NCBI GenBank assembly: GCA_024277695.1
Contig: JAJRUR010000076.1
Coordinates: 1 to 54,858 of the forward strand
Length of the DNA: 54,858 bases
Reading direction: 5' to 3'
Source of the DNA: Bacteroidota bacterium
GTDB lineage: Bacteria > Bacteroidota > Bacteroidia > Chitinophagales > Saprospiraceae
The notes under the pieces were generated by a model that had not been told where the DNA came from, ran no database searches, and was given only the letters and a program-made list of their open reading frames with translations. The translations under genes were made by a program, and so were the position numbers. Numbering within the stretch: the stretch's first letter is position 1; every line of letters starts with the position of its first letter. Below, one piece after another: positions 18,032 to 25,833 of this stretch.

Positions 18032-18313
18032 ATGGTTCGTTTACTTTTTCTAAACTTGTGTTTTCTTTTGTTCATTTCTTGTAAGAATGAAACGAAAAAT
18101 GACGATCACTTGGCTCCTAATCAAGTGATTGTAGATCTGAAGCAAGGCGTAAGTGAGAAAAATTTGGAGGGCGCATTGAAGAGTTATGGTTTTTTGGCAG
18201 TAGAGCGAATCGATAGCAGTAAAAATATTTGGATCTACCGTTATAATGAAAAGAAAGTAAATAAAGAACGTCTGGATAACTATCTAAAAAAATCCATCCA
18301 TACTGACCATTAG
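18032..18313 (+). CDS. Small lipoprotein resembling a subtilase-type prodomain
   Basis: I start it at ATG 18032 (93 residues), where MVRLLFLNLCFLLFISC is a lipoprotein signal; an upstream in-frame ATG at 18017 adds five residues. The mature part reads NQVIVDLKQGVSEKNLEGAL, then SYGFLAVERIDSSKNIWIYR. That pattern (VIVxLKxGVSxxxLExxLxxYG...VERI) is like the N-terminal prodomain of fervidolysin-type subtilases, which inhibit and fold their protease. Here it is free-standing, lipid-anchored, and 35 bases upstream of a metallocarboxypeptidase gene. It may act as an inhibitor or chaperone for a secreted protease; this is inference from similarity only. Confidence 0.75.
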   Translation: MVRLLFLNLCFLLFISCKNETKNDDHLAPNQVIVDLKQGVSEKNLEGALKSYGFLAVERIDSSKNIWIYRYNEKKVNKERLDNYLKKSIHTDH

Positions 18314-18348
18314 TTTATAGATCCTGCTTAACAAAAAAATCTATTATT

Positions 18349-20712
18349 TTGAAACTACAACATATTCTATTCCTCCTATTTTGTCTTTCAGGCAGAGCTT
18401 ATACGCAGTCAGATTATTCCAAAGTTAAAATCAATCTTATTGGTAAGGATATCAGTACATTGGCCAAAGCCGGAATCGAAGTGGATCATGGTTATTTTGC
18501 TCCCGGCAAATGCCTCATCAATGATTTTTCGAAAGAGGAGATAGCCAAGATTAGGTCTTTGGGTTATGAAATGGAGGTGCTTATAGACGATGTAGTAAGT
18601 TATTACAGCGATCCCAATAGAGCTAATCAGCAATTGGCATTGAGTTCAGGAGTAGCCTTATGTGATCAGAATGAACTCGAACTGTATCAAACACCATTAA
18701 ACTATCATTATGGATCGATGGGTGGATATTTGACTTGGGATGAGCTTTTGGTCGAATTGGATAGTATGGCTATGCTATATCCCGATTTGGTCACGGTGAA
18801 GACACCTATCGGTATTCAGTCGCTAGAAGGTAGAGAAATATATTGGTTGCGTATATCGGATAATGCTACTGTAGATGAAGACGAACCCGAAGTGCTTTAT
18901 ACCGCGCTTCACCATGCTCGGGAGCCCAATAGTCTATCACAGATGATATTCTATATGTGGTATCTTTTGGAAAATTATGCTGAAGATCCGGAGATCAAAC
19001 AATTAGTGGATGCAACGGAAATGTACTTTATCCCATGTATCAACCCCGATGGATATGTTTTTAATCAGAAAAATCAACCGGATGGCGGAGGGCTCTGGCG
19101 CAAGAATAAGCGGTTGATTGGGCCTCAACTGTTCGGTGTCGATCTAAATCGTAATTACGGCTATCTGTGGGGATTGGATGACGAGGGCTCCAGTGCGCAT
19201 CCGGGCGATCAGACTTATCGTGGTGTATCGGAATTCAGTGAGCCGGAGACGCAAGCGGTAAAGGAGTTTTGCGAAGCGCATGCATTTAAAATAGCTCTCA
19301 ACTATCACACTTACGGCAATCTGCTTATCCACCCTTGGGGCTACAACGATCAGCCTACGGAGGATAATGAAATTTTTAAAACGATCGGGCGAGAAATGAC
19401 CAAAGAAAACGATTACTTACTGGGTACAGGTAAGGAGACTGTGGGATATATCGTCAATGGAGATAGTGATGATTGGATGTATGGTGAAGAACTGTCCAAG
19501 TCAAAAATATTTTCTATGACTCCGGAAGTTGGAAATGCACAAGATGGATTTTGGCCTGCTCGGGATCGAATAGACATATTGAACAAAAGTGCGCTGCATC
19601 AAAATCTTGTAGCTGCACAAGCTCTGCATCCTTGGCTGACAATAGAAGAAAAAATAAAAAGCGAATTTATTTTTGATCGCGATGGTACTATTGTATGGGA
19701 TCTCAGCAATTTCGGACTAGAAGATGGTGATTTTACTGTTAAGTTCTATACCGAACCATCCAATGTCTTGCTACTGGTCAAAGAAGAGAGCTTTCGGCTC
19801 AATTCTATGCAGCAACGAGAGATTTCTATGCCTTTTTATATAGACGACCCAATCGTCTCCGGAAGTGAAGTGGATTTTATAGTAGAGGTAAATTCAGGAG
19901 AGTTTAGCTATAGATCTAGATTTAGAAAGACTTTGGCACTCGGTGAGCGCGTAGAAGTGTTAAATGATCGTATCAAAAACTTGGATAACTTTTTGGTCAC
20001 TACTTCGTGGGGCATATCAGACCAGATATACTTGTCGCTGCCCGGATCACTCGCAGATAGCCCGGAAGGTGATTATGCACCAAATGCTCGTGCTATAGTG
20101 ACGCTCAATACTCCAATTGATCTGTCGGATGCTATCCAGGCCCATGTCCGATTCGATGCCTTGTGGCAGATTGAAAAGGATTATGATTATGCACAAATAC
20201 TGGCATCATCCGATGGACTTAATTTTAGTCCGCTTTGCGGCTTTTTTACTAAGCCGGGGAGTGCTGATCAAGCTTTGGACGAACCACTTTACGATGGAGT
20301 GTCATTAGGTTGGGTTCAAGAAAGTATGAGTTTGGAAGATTACTTAGGCGAAAAAGAGGTCTTTTTGCGATTTGTATTTATGTCAGATCAGGCAGTAGAG
20401 CTTCGAGGAATTTATATCGACAATTTGCTCATTGAGAAAATCACCGGAAGAGTAACAGCTACAGAGGATGTCAACTCTTTATCAGGACTTCGGATATCAC
20501 CAAATCCGGTAGATAATCAATTGCTGATAGAGACAGAGAATACAGCTGTAGAATGTGTGTTGTATGATCTTACCGGCAAGCCACTCATCCGCCAGAGTAT
20601 CGCCAAAGACCAAACCCTCATAGAGACCGGTATGCTGAGTTCGGGAGTTTATATGCTACGTATTTATCTCAAAAACGGAGGAATTGTAACCAAAAAACTC
20701 ATCAAAATATAG
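18349..20712 (+). CDS. Secreted M14 zinc carboxypeptidase with T9SS type A tail
   Basis: 787 residues. The start is a TTG (18349); no in-frame ATG exists before the signal peptide KLQHILFLLFCLSGRAYTQS. The M14 domain (about 115-430) shows the zinc motif HHAREP (around 187), VDLNRNYGYLWG for substrate binding, the third zinc His in LNYHTYGNLLIHPWGY, and the catalytic Glu in SMTPEVGN, so it should be active. A beta-rich middle part, a jelly-roll-like domain (about 540-700) and a type A sorting domain (ISPNPVDNQLLIET ... SGVYMLRIYLKNGG) follow. It removes C-terminal residues from peptides outside the cell or on the surface. The preceding gene, 35 bases away, encodes the prodomain-like lipoprotein. 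Confidence 0.94.
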   Translation: MKLQHILFLLFCLSGRAYTQSDYSKVKINLIGKDISTLAKAGIEVDHGYFAPGKCLINDFSKEEIAKIRSLGYEMEVLIDDVVSYYSDPNRANQQLALSSGVALCDQNELELYQTPLNYHYGSMGGYLTWDELLVELDSMAMLYPDLVTVKTPIGIQSLEGREIYWLRISDNATVDEDEPEVLYTALHHAREPNSLSQMIFYMWYLLENYAEDPEIKQLVDATEMYFIPCINPDGYVFNQKNQPDGGGLWRKNKRLIGPQLFGVDLNRNYGYLWGLDDEGSSAHPGDQTYRGVSEFSEPETQAVKEFCEAHAFKIALNYHTYGNLLIHPWGYNDQPTEDNEIFKTIGREMTKENDYLLGTGKETVGYIVNGDSDDWMYGEELSKSKIFSMTPEVGNAQDGFWPARDRIDILNKSALHQNLVAAQALHPWLTIEEKIKSEFIFDRDGTIVWDLSNFGLEDGDFTVKFYTEPSNVLLLVKEESFRLNSMQQREISMPFYIDDPIVSGSEVDFIVEVNSGEFSYRSRFRKTLALGERVEVLNDRIKNLDNFLVTTSWGISDQIYLSLPGSLADSPEGDYAPNARAIVTLNTPIDLSDAIQAHVRFDALWQIEKDYDYAQILASSDGLNFSPLCGFFTKPGSADQALDEPLYDGVSLGWVQESMSLEDYLGEKEVFLRFVFMSDQAVELRGIYIDNLLIEKITGRVTATEDVNSLSGLRISPNPVDNQLLIETENTAVECVLYDLTGKPLIRQSIAKDQTLIETGMLSSGVYMLRIYLKNGGIVTKKLIKI

Positions 20713-20823
20713 TGCCGTATCTTTCTTGTCTTGCTTGATTTAAAGTATATGCCCGATTTGTGGCAAAAAAGTACTTGTTCGGCTTGTCCCCCCATATGGT
20801 AGTAGAGTAGGGTAAGCACTTAA

Positions 20824-21480
20824 CTAGTTCTCAAAAGCATACTGAAGGATATTGGCACCCATTCTTAACGCTTTTAAGTGTGCTTCCGGTGTATCATTAT
20901 GAACTTCAATATCTTCCCAGCCATCACCCAAATCCGATTCATAAGAATAAAAACATACTAAACGTCCCTCCCAAATCAAACCAAACCCTTGTGCAGGCTT
21001 TGCATCGTGTTGATGAATCTTGGGCAATCCGTTCTCAAAATCAAACTTGCTATGATAGATCGGATGGTCGAAGGGGAGCTCTACAAAATCCAATTCAGGA
21101 AAGACTTGTTTCATCGCCAATCGGACGTAGGGATCAATACCATAGTTGTCATCTATATGCAAAAAACCACCGGCTATCAAGTAAGAACGCAAATTGAGGG
21201 CTTCTGTCTGATCAAAGATAATATTGCCGTGACCCGTAATATGAACGAAAGGAAAATTATATATATTCGGGTCACCCGGTTCGACGGTTGCATAGTCTAG
21301 CGCAAGACCTGTTTTTAACTCTTGATTGGCAAAGCGGCTGAGGTTTGGAAGGGAGGTAGGATTGGCATACCAGTCTCCTCCTCCTTTATATTTTAAAAGA
21401 GCCAACTGCAATTGCCCGCTTTGTGCTAATATCCCACTCCAACAAAGTACTAGTATCAGCGTGCTGATCTTATGATACAT
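20824..21480 (-). CDS. DUF4159-domain secreted protein
   Basis: 218 residues with a signal peptide (about 1-19, ending GILAQSG). The remainder is a DUF4159 domain: KYKGGGDWYANPTSLPNL near the start, FVHITGHGNIIF in the middle, GGFLHIDDNYGIDPYVR and SDLGDGWEDIEVHNDTPEAH near the end. The fold is related to glutamine-amidotransferase-like domains but without the catalytic cysteine, and the function is unknown. It lies 17 bases downstream of tRNA-Leu(CAG) on the same strand and may be read from the tRNA promoter. Confidence 0.88.
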   Translation of the reverse strand: MYHKISTLILVLCWSGILAQSGQLQLALLKYKGGGDWYANPTSLPNLSRFANQELKTGLALDYATVEPGDPNIYNFPFVHITGHGNIIFDQTEALNLRSYLIAGGFLHIDDNYGIDPYVRLAMKQVFPELDFVELPFDHPIYHSKFDFENGLPKIHQHDAKPAQGFGLIWEGRLVCFYSYESDLGDGWEDIEVHNDTPEAHLKALRMGANILQYAFEN

Positions 21481-21497
21481 ATCTTATTATTTTATCG

Positions 21498-21580
21498 TGC
21501 CGAAGGCGGGACTCGAACCCGCATGTCCTAAGGACACACGCCCCTGAAACGTGCGTGTCTACCAATTCCACCACTTCGGC
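21498..21580 (-). tRNA. tRNA-Leu (CAG)
   Basis: Read on the minus strand: acceptor GCCGAAG pairs with CTTCGGC, D-arm GTGGAATTGGTAGAC typical of tRNA-Leu, anticodon arm CACGT-TTCAGGG-GCGTG (anticodon CAG), a long variable arm (TGTCCTTAGGACA), T-arm GGGTTCGAGTCCC, discriminator A. The gene is 83 nt without CCA. Confidence 0.97.
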
Positions 21581-21696
21581 TGTTTCTCCTGCAAATAACG
21601 CTATTTTATCTCTCTTTTGTTTATTGGTCCTTTATTTTTTATATATGAACACTCTCGAACGATACTAGTCCCAAAGAGAAAATCTCCCAACCGGAC

Positions 21697-21734
21697 AAAA
21701 AAAAGAGTCAAGCGATTATAGAATCACTTGACTC
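21697..21734 (-). terminator. Minus-strand rho-independent terminator
   Basis: Arms 21705-21717 (GAGTCAAGCGATT) and 21722-21734 (AATCACTTGACTC) pair with one C-A mismatch. Eight A's at 21697-21704 become a T tract on the minus strand. It would end a minus-strand transcript coming from 21735 or beyond, either the rseP-hscB mRNA read through antisense to tRNA-Leu(CAA) or a separate small RNA. Confidence 0.7.
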
Positions 21735-22008
21735 AGCACCGAACCTATGACATCAACTTAGAACATTGATGCATGTAAAGATTAGTACATTATACGCTTG
21801 GTAGGTGTATTACTGTTATTTAGTTGGTTAAATGTCGTGTGGGCTACTTTTTAACTCTATATTACCTTGGGAAGAAATATAAGACAGTAGATGCAAAGAG
21901 GACTGATGTGTAGTTGTATGGGGTAGTGCTGTTTTCGTTGACAGGAATAACTACCACCAAACTAAAATAAAATATAAGTATTTCTTTTAACTTTTAACTT
22001 ATTTTGGA
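21735..22008. other. Non-coding stretch between the two tRNA-Leu genes
   Basis: About 275 bases without an open reading frame worth calling. On the minus strand it is followed directly by a good terminator, so it could encode a small RNA or be the 3' untranslated end of the hscB transcript. I do not recognise a known RNA family. Confidence 0.35.
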
Positions 22009-22016
22009 TAGTTTTG
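22009..22016 (+). promoter_or_regulatory. -7 box of tRNA-Leu (CAA)
   Basis: TAGTTTTG matches TAnnTTTG and lies 13 bases before the mature tRNA. The -33 region (TTTTAAC repeats) has no clear TTG. Confidence 0.45.
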
Positions 22017-22028
22017 CAATCCACAATT

Positions 22029-22112
22029 GCCGACGTGGTGGAATTGGTAGACACGCTGGATTCAAAATCCAGTTCTGGCAACAGAGTGGGGGTTCGATTC
22101 CCCCCGTCGGTA
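22029..22112 (+). tRNA. tRNA-Leu (CAA)
   Basis: Acceptor GCCGACG (22029-22035) pairs with CGTCGGT (22105-22111); the first pair is a G-U wobble, slightly unusual. The anticodon arm is CTGGA-TTCAAAA-TCCAG (anticodon CAA), the variable arm is long, the T-arm is GGGGGTTCGATTCCCCC, and the discriminator is A22112. The gene is 84 nt without CCA. Confidence 0.96.
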
Positions 22113-22146
22113 CTACAGTTTATCGTATCTCCTCCAACCGATTTTT

Positions 22147-22659
22147 TTAATCCGTAACTCCTATATTCTCTCTTAAGCGCTCTAAGTATTTCTTCTTGAG
22201 ATAATAATCCTTTATTTGTGGTAATGATTGCTCGGGGTTCGTTGGATACCCAAGGAGAGCCGGTTTCAGTTTTTCTCTTAACTGTCGATGTATATCTTCT
22301 ATTTTTTTGCCAAAAGCAAGGACATTTTTTTTATCATTTGTATTTAATTCCATCAACTCTTCGTTGAGATCCATCATCTCCATCAAAAAATTTTGTGGCA
22401 ATGATGCACCGGAATCATCCAAGATATCATGGAGTTCCAAAATATATCTCATACGGAGATCTTCATCCTTGAGTGTCTTATATGCCTGATTATTAAAACT
22501 TGATTGTTGGAGGGCATCCATCAGTTCATTAGGGTCTGCTTCAGCATGATGGTCAGGGTGATATTTTTTGCTCATCGAGATATACTTATTGCGCAGTTCA
22601 GCTCCGTCTATTTCAAAAGATATATCCATATCATAAAACTCGAAATAATTCATATGCAA
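22147..22659 (-). CDS. hscB: Fe-S cluster co-chaperone HscB (J-domain)
   Basis: 170 residues. The N-terminal J-domain (about 3-75) carries the HPD motif at 34-36 in KKYHPDHHAEAD, needed to stimulate the Hsp70 ATPase, and NQAYKTLKDEDLRMRYILEL typical of HscB. The C-terminal part (about 88-165) is the three-helix HSCB_C domain that binds the scaffold IscU. HscB delivers IscU to an Hsp70 (HscA or DnaK) in Fe-S cluster transfer. No isc genes are adjacent; it lies 14 bases downstream of rseP and is probably cotranscribed with it. The start could also be the Met at codon 3. Confidence 0.9.
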   Translation of the reverse strand: MHMNYFEFYDMDISFEIDGAELRNKYISMSKKYHPDHHAEADPNELMDALQQSSFNNQAYKTLKDEDLRMRYILELHDILDDSGASLPQNFLMEMMDLNEELMELNTNDKKNVLAFGKKIEDIHRQLREKLKPALLGYPTNPEQSLPQIKDYYLKKKYLERLRENIGVTD

Positions 22660-22673
22660 TTTTTTCTAACACA

Positions 22674-24008
22674 TCAAAATAAGCGACTGATGTCCAATCC
22701 TATGATATATACCATCAAAAGGAGTAGTATGGCCATGCCGGCCATTGTAGCGTATTGCAGTACCTTTTCGTTAGGCTTCTTACCTGTAATCATCTCTATC
22801 AAAATAAATAGAGCATGCCCCCCATCAAGTGCAGGTATCGGCAGTAGATTCATAAATCCAAGAATCATAGAAAGGAGTGCTGTTAAGTTCCAAAACTGAA
22901 TCCAATCCCAAGTACGTGGAAAAATACGCGCAATCGTAATTGGACCACCCAGACTATCTTTTGCCTTGATCTTACCTGAAAACATCTTGCCCACAGCTTT
23001 TATTTGCATCGCCAATGTCTGGACACCTTTGGATACTCCTGCCGGTAAGGACTCAAAAAATCCATATTCTTTTTTATCAAACTTCAGAAACTTGTCCGGA
23101 CCATACATACTTATTCCGATCATCCCTTCTTCAGTCGTGGTTATACTTAATGGGATAGTATCTTGCCGATTTCTCAGAACAGTCAAATCAAGCTTTTGAG
23201 ACCTTTTTCCTCTAATGGCTTTTAAAAAATCATTTTGATAGAATGTAGGAATACCATCGAGCATGATGATACGATCATCCTTCTGAATACCGGCTTTTTC
23301 CGCAGGCTTAGCTTTGATCACATCTTGCACCTGTAAAGGAAATCTGGGACCAAACAGACTCAAGCGATTAGAACTGTTTTTCGTCAATAACTTGATCCAC
23401 TTCTCATCAATCCGCACTTTGGTCAACTCGCCTTCGCGCATAACATCGATAAACCCGGCATCATTGATTACAATCTCTTTGATAAGACTACTTTGGTCTA
23501 GAGACTTTAGTGTCCGACCGCCTACATTGACGATCTTGTCTCCATCTCGCAAACCCATGTCATACCCAAGCGAGTCAACATAAATACCGTATGTCGCATT
23601 TTCAGGACTTAAATACTGCTCACCTTGTGTGTAAAACAACATGGCATATATAAAAAATCCAAGAATAAAATTGACTGTCACTCCACCCAAAATTATTATC
23701 AAGCGCTGCCAGGCAGGCTTAGACCGAAATTCCCATGGTTCCGGTTCTTTTTCTAGTTGTTCCGTATCCATACTCTCATCTACCATTCCTGCTATTTTGA
23801 CATAACCACCCAACGGCAACCAACCGACTCCATATTCTGTTTCTCCTATTTTTTTTGAAAACAAAGAAAATTTTACATCAAAAAAAAGAAAAAACTTTTC
23901 GACTCTTGTCTTGAACCATTTGGCGGGGAGAAAATGACCCAACTCGTGCAGTATGACCAGTATGGACAGACTGAGCACAAAGAGAATCACCATAGTAACT
24001 ATTTCCAT
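22674..24008 (-). CDS. rseP: Site-2 intramembrane metalloprotease RseP
   Basis: 444 residues. The zinc-binding HELGH is at 21-25 in the first membrane helix, and the second zinc motif LLPIPALDGGHALF is near 389-402, so the active site is complete. Between them are two PDZ domains (about 125-200 with LGYDMGLRDGDKIVNVGG, and 215-300 with KPAEKAGIQKDDRIIMLDGIP), with further membrane helices at about 100-120 and 375-440. RseP cleaves anti-sigma factors and signal-peptide remnants within the membrane. In Bacteroidota its substrates are probably anti-sigma factors of ECF sigma factors; none is encoded nearby. Confidence 0.95.
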   Translation of the reverse strand: MEIVTMVILFVLSLSILVILHELGHFLPAKWFKTRVEKFFLFFDVKFSLFSKKIGETEYGVGWLPLGGYVKIAGMVDESMDTEQLEKEPEPWEFRSKPAWQRLIIILGGVTVNFILGFFIYAMLFYTQGEQYLSPENATYGIYVDSLGYDMGLRDGDKIVNVGGRTLKSLDQSSLIKEIVINDAGFIDVMREGELTKVRIDEKWIKLLTKNSSNRLSLFGPRFPLQVQDVIKAKPAEKAGIQKDDRIIMLDGIPTFYQNDFLKAIRGKRSQKLDLTVLRNRQDTIPLSITTTEEGMIGISMYGPDKFLKFDKKEYGFFESLPAGVSKGVQTLAMQIKAVGKMFSGKIKAKDSLGGPITIARIFPRTWDWIQFWNLTALLSMILGFMNLLPIPALDGGHALFILIEMITGKKPNEKVLQYATMAGMAILLLLMVYIIGLDISRLF

Positions 24009-24132
24009 AAATTGAGATTATCGTTTATTGTTCAGTAGCTGAAGTGCATTCCGTTAAGTAGAACAAGGTCAAATCCTGACCGGCTATACCTTTGGACAAC
24101 GCTATTTTGTTTAGATTTGTTCTAAAAAGACG

Positions 24133-24140
24133 CAAAAGTA
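24133..24140 (-). promoter_or_regulatory. -7 box of rseP-hscB
   Basis: CAAAAGTA reads TACTTTTG on the minus strand, matching TAnnTTTG. CAAA at 24166-24169 (TTTG on the minus strand) could be the -33 box, though the 25-base spacing is long. The 5' untranslated region would be about 115 bases. Confidence 0.35.
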
Positions 24141-24232
24141 ATATTTTTTGAAAGCTTTTCTATTTCAAAATACTATATGTTGGTATTAAAGCATTGTAAA
24201 TCCAAGTTAATATTCTAATAAAAAGGCATACA

Positions 24233-24934
24233 TTGAACTACTTTTTTTCTTACTTGATTGATGACGATGAACTCCTACTGGATGGTGATGAGGCGAGGCA
24301 TTGTATCAAGGTACTTCGCCGGCAGATAGGTGATCTGATAGAGGTACTTGATGGCAAGGGACGTGTATATCACTGCCGGATCAAAGAGATTAGGCGACAC
24401 GCTGTGCTAGCAAGTATCCAATCTGCTAACTTCTATGACTTGGGTCAGGATCCTCAGCTCACTATTGCTATCTCACCCTTAAAAAATCAAAAGCGTTTTG
24501 AGTGGTTTCTCGAAAAAAGTACTGAATTGGGCATCAGCAGGATAGTACCATTGCTCTGTCACCGTACGGAAAAAACCAGAATCAAACGCGAGCGATGGTG
24601 GCAGATAATGGTTGCTGCTATGAAGCAATCCGGACGCTACTATTTGCCTATATTGAACGATCTGACGGACTATGACAAATTTATCGCGGAGACAACAAGT
24701 AATACGGGCAAATATATAGGCTATTGTGCTGCAACTTTACCAAAATTTCAAGATTACTTGCCGGGTAAATACAAGGGGATTCGAGTACTAATAGGTCCCG
24801 AAGGAGATTTTACTCCTGATGAGTACCAACGTGCACTTGAAGCCGGTTATAAGGGCGTTAGTCTGGGTCCTAACCGATATCGCACAGAAACTGCAGGTAT
24901 GCTCGTGGCTGCTTTGGTGCATAGTTGTTTGTGA
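24233..24934 (+). CDS. rsmE: 16S rRNA (uracil-1498-N3)-methyltransferase RsmE
   Basis: 233 residues. The start is a TTG at 24233, the only position giving the expected N-terminus (MNYFFSYLIDDDELLLDGDE, then ARHCIKVLRR). The N-terminal PUA-like domain (about 1-70) binds RNA. The SPOUT methyltransferase domain (about 75-233) has SPLKNQKRFEWFLEKSTELG, LLCHRTEKT, the cofactor-knot motif VLIGPEGDFTPDE and SLGPNRYRTETAGM. It methylates U1498 in the 30S decoding region using S-adenosylmethionine. It stands divergent from rseP and appears monocistronic. Confidence 0.94.
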   Translation: MNYFFSYLIDDDELLLDGDEARHCIKVLRRQIGDLIEVLDGKGRVYHCRIKEIRRHAVLASIQSANFYDLGQDPQLTIAISPLKNQKRFEWFLEKSTELGISRIVPLLCHRTEKTRIKRERWWQIMVAAMKQSGRYYLPILNDLTDYDKFIAETTSNTGKYIGYCAATLPKFQDYLPGKYKGIRVLIGPEGDFTPDEYQRALEAGYKGVSLGPNRYRTETAGMLVAALVHSCL

Positions 24935-25328
24935 TCTCTTTTACTCTTAATTTTCTATCCAGATCTCTTGCAGGAGCTTAAAATGTCCTGTGAGAATTCG
25001 TCTTCCGACGTATAGATATTCTGCTATCCAAGAGCATAGCTTCAGCAGTCCGGAAAATACCTGAAGAATGTTCATTTTATTAGGATGCAATATAGAGCCG
25101 CCTAATGCAGAATAAATGGATGTTAAATAGTGCCCGGAAAAAGATAAAAATTATTATATATCTAGTTATCAATAATGTATGTATTAAGAAAAAACATAAA
25201 CCTTCTGATATTTTAAATATTTTAAAATACCCCCCCTTCCCGGCCAAAACCTAATGCGCAACACGCATTTTTGCAAAAACCATAGACTTTTTCTTTACCA
25301 ATTAATACCCCAAAAACTGAGTCGTTTA
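24935..25328. other. Intergenic region upstream of repeat copy 1
   Basis: About 390 bases. It holds a minus-strand open frame of 42 codons (25075 down to 24947, starting MNILQVFSGLLKLCSWIAEY) that I cannot support as a gene, and a run of seven C's at 25230-25236. No terminator or RNA is evident. Confidence 0.4.
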
Positions 25329-25533
25329 CCCTCACGACGAGGCAGATAACCCAAGCGACTGCGCACCCCTCTTTTTTTAAGAGAGCGGGGATGCGTAGTA
25401 CTGTTGTCCTCCCCAAACCCCCTCCAAAGGGGGACAAGGTCACTACTCGCTTATGCGCTGGACAGCTTATGCGCTTGTGATCCACGATTTAGACATCTCG
25501 GATTATCCGAGGAGGCACGACGAAGCAGTCGCA
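25329..25533. repeat. Intergenic repeat, copy 1
   Basis: About 205 bases nearly identical to 28766-29006. Internal landmarks: inverted ends GCGACTGC (25355-25362) and GCAGTCGC (25525-25532); a C-rich/G-rich block CCAAACCCCCTCCAAAGGGG; two GCTTATGCGCT direct repeats; and a palindrome CTCGGATTATCCGAG. This copy has a single C-rich block and a broken CCCCTCT/AGAGGGG hairpin. It ends 230 bases upstream of the ATG at 25764. A further CACTACGAGGAGGAAGAATG motif follows near 25590. It looks like a REP/MITE-like non-coding element of the kind scattered in Bacteroidota genomes. Confidence 0.9.
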
Positions 25534-25614
25534 ATCCTACGGACACGTTTCTAACCGCAAAGGACGCAAGTGGGGGAGTGGTTTACCGTCACTACGAGGA
25601 GGAAGAATGACCTA

Positions 25615-25646
25615 ACTAGTTTTTTTAAAAAATAACAGCACTTTTG
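25615..25646 (+). promoter_or_regulatory. Candidate promoter region shared with 29089-29126
   Basis: ACTAGT followed by a T/A run and CACTTTTG (25639-25646, one mismatch to TAnnTTTG). The corresponding ACTAGT-T/A-run-TATCTTGC block lies at almost the same distance before the gene at 29233. Confidence 0.3.
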
Positions 25647-25785
25647 CTAACTTAAACGTTATTTAAAAAAAATTACTATATTCGTAATTGTAAATTCATT
25701 TCGTGTTTATTATTCTGATAATAAAACGAAGTGCTTATTCTTTCACCTAAATATTTTATCATTATGTTTTATCAAAAAATTTTAT

Positions 25786-25798
25786 CCCCCCCCCCCCC
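25786..25798 (+). repeat. Poly-C tract (13 C) in signal-peptide coding region
   Basis: Thirteen consecutive C's, starting 22 bases after ATG 25764. With 13 C's the frame from that ATG stops at 25821-25823 after 19 codons. With 12 or 15 C's it continues into the frame of the T9SS cargo gene and supplies a signal peptide. This is the signature of slipped-strand phase variation, or of a homopolymer sequencing error. Confidence 0.85.
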
Positions 25799-25833
25799 TG
25801 TTAATCAAATTATTATTTTGTAACATCTTCTTG

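Noticed and set aside
25222..25610. Short open frames on both strands across repeat copy 1
   Set aside because: The same DNA recurs as a non-coding repeat at 28766-29006 without the frames being kept; insertions between the copies break them.
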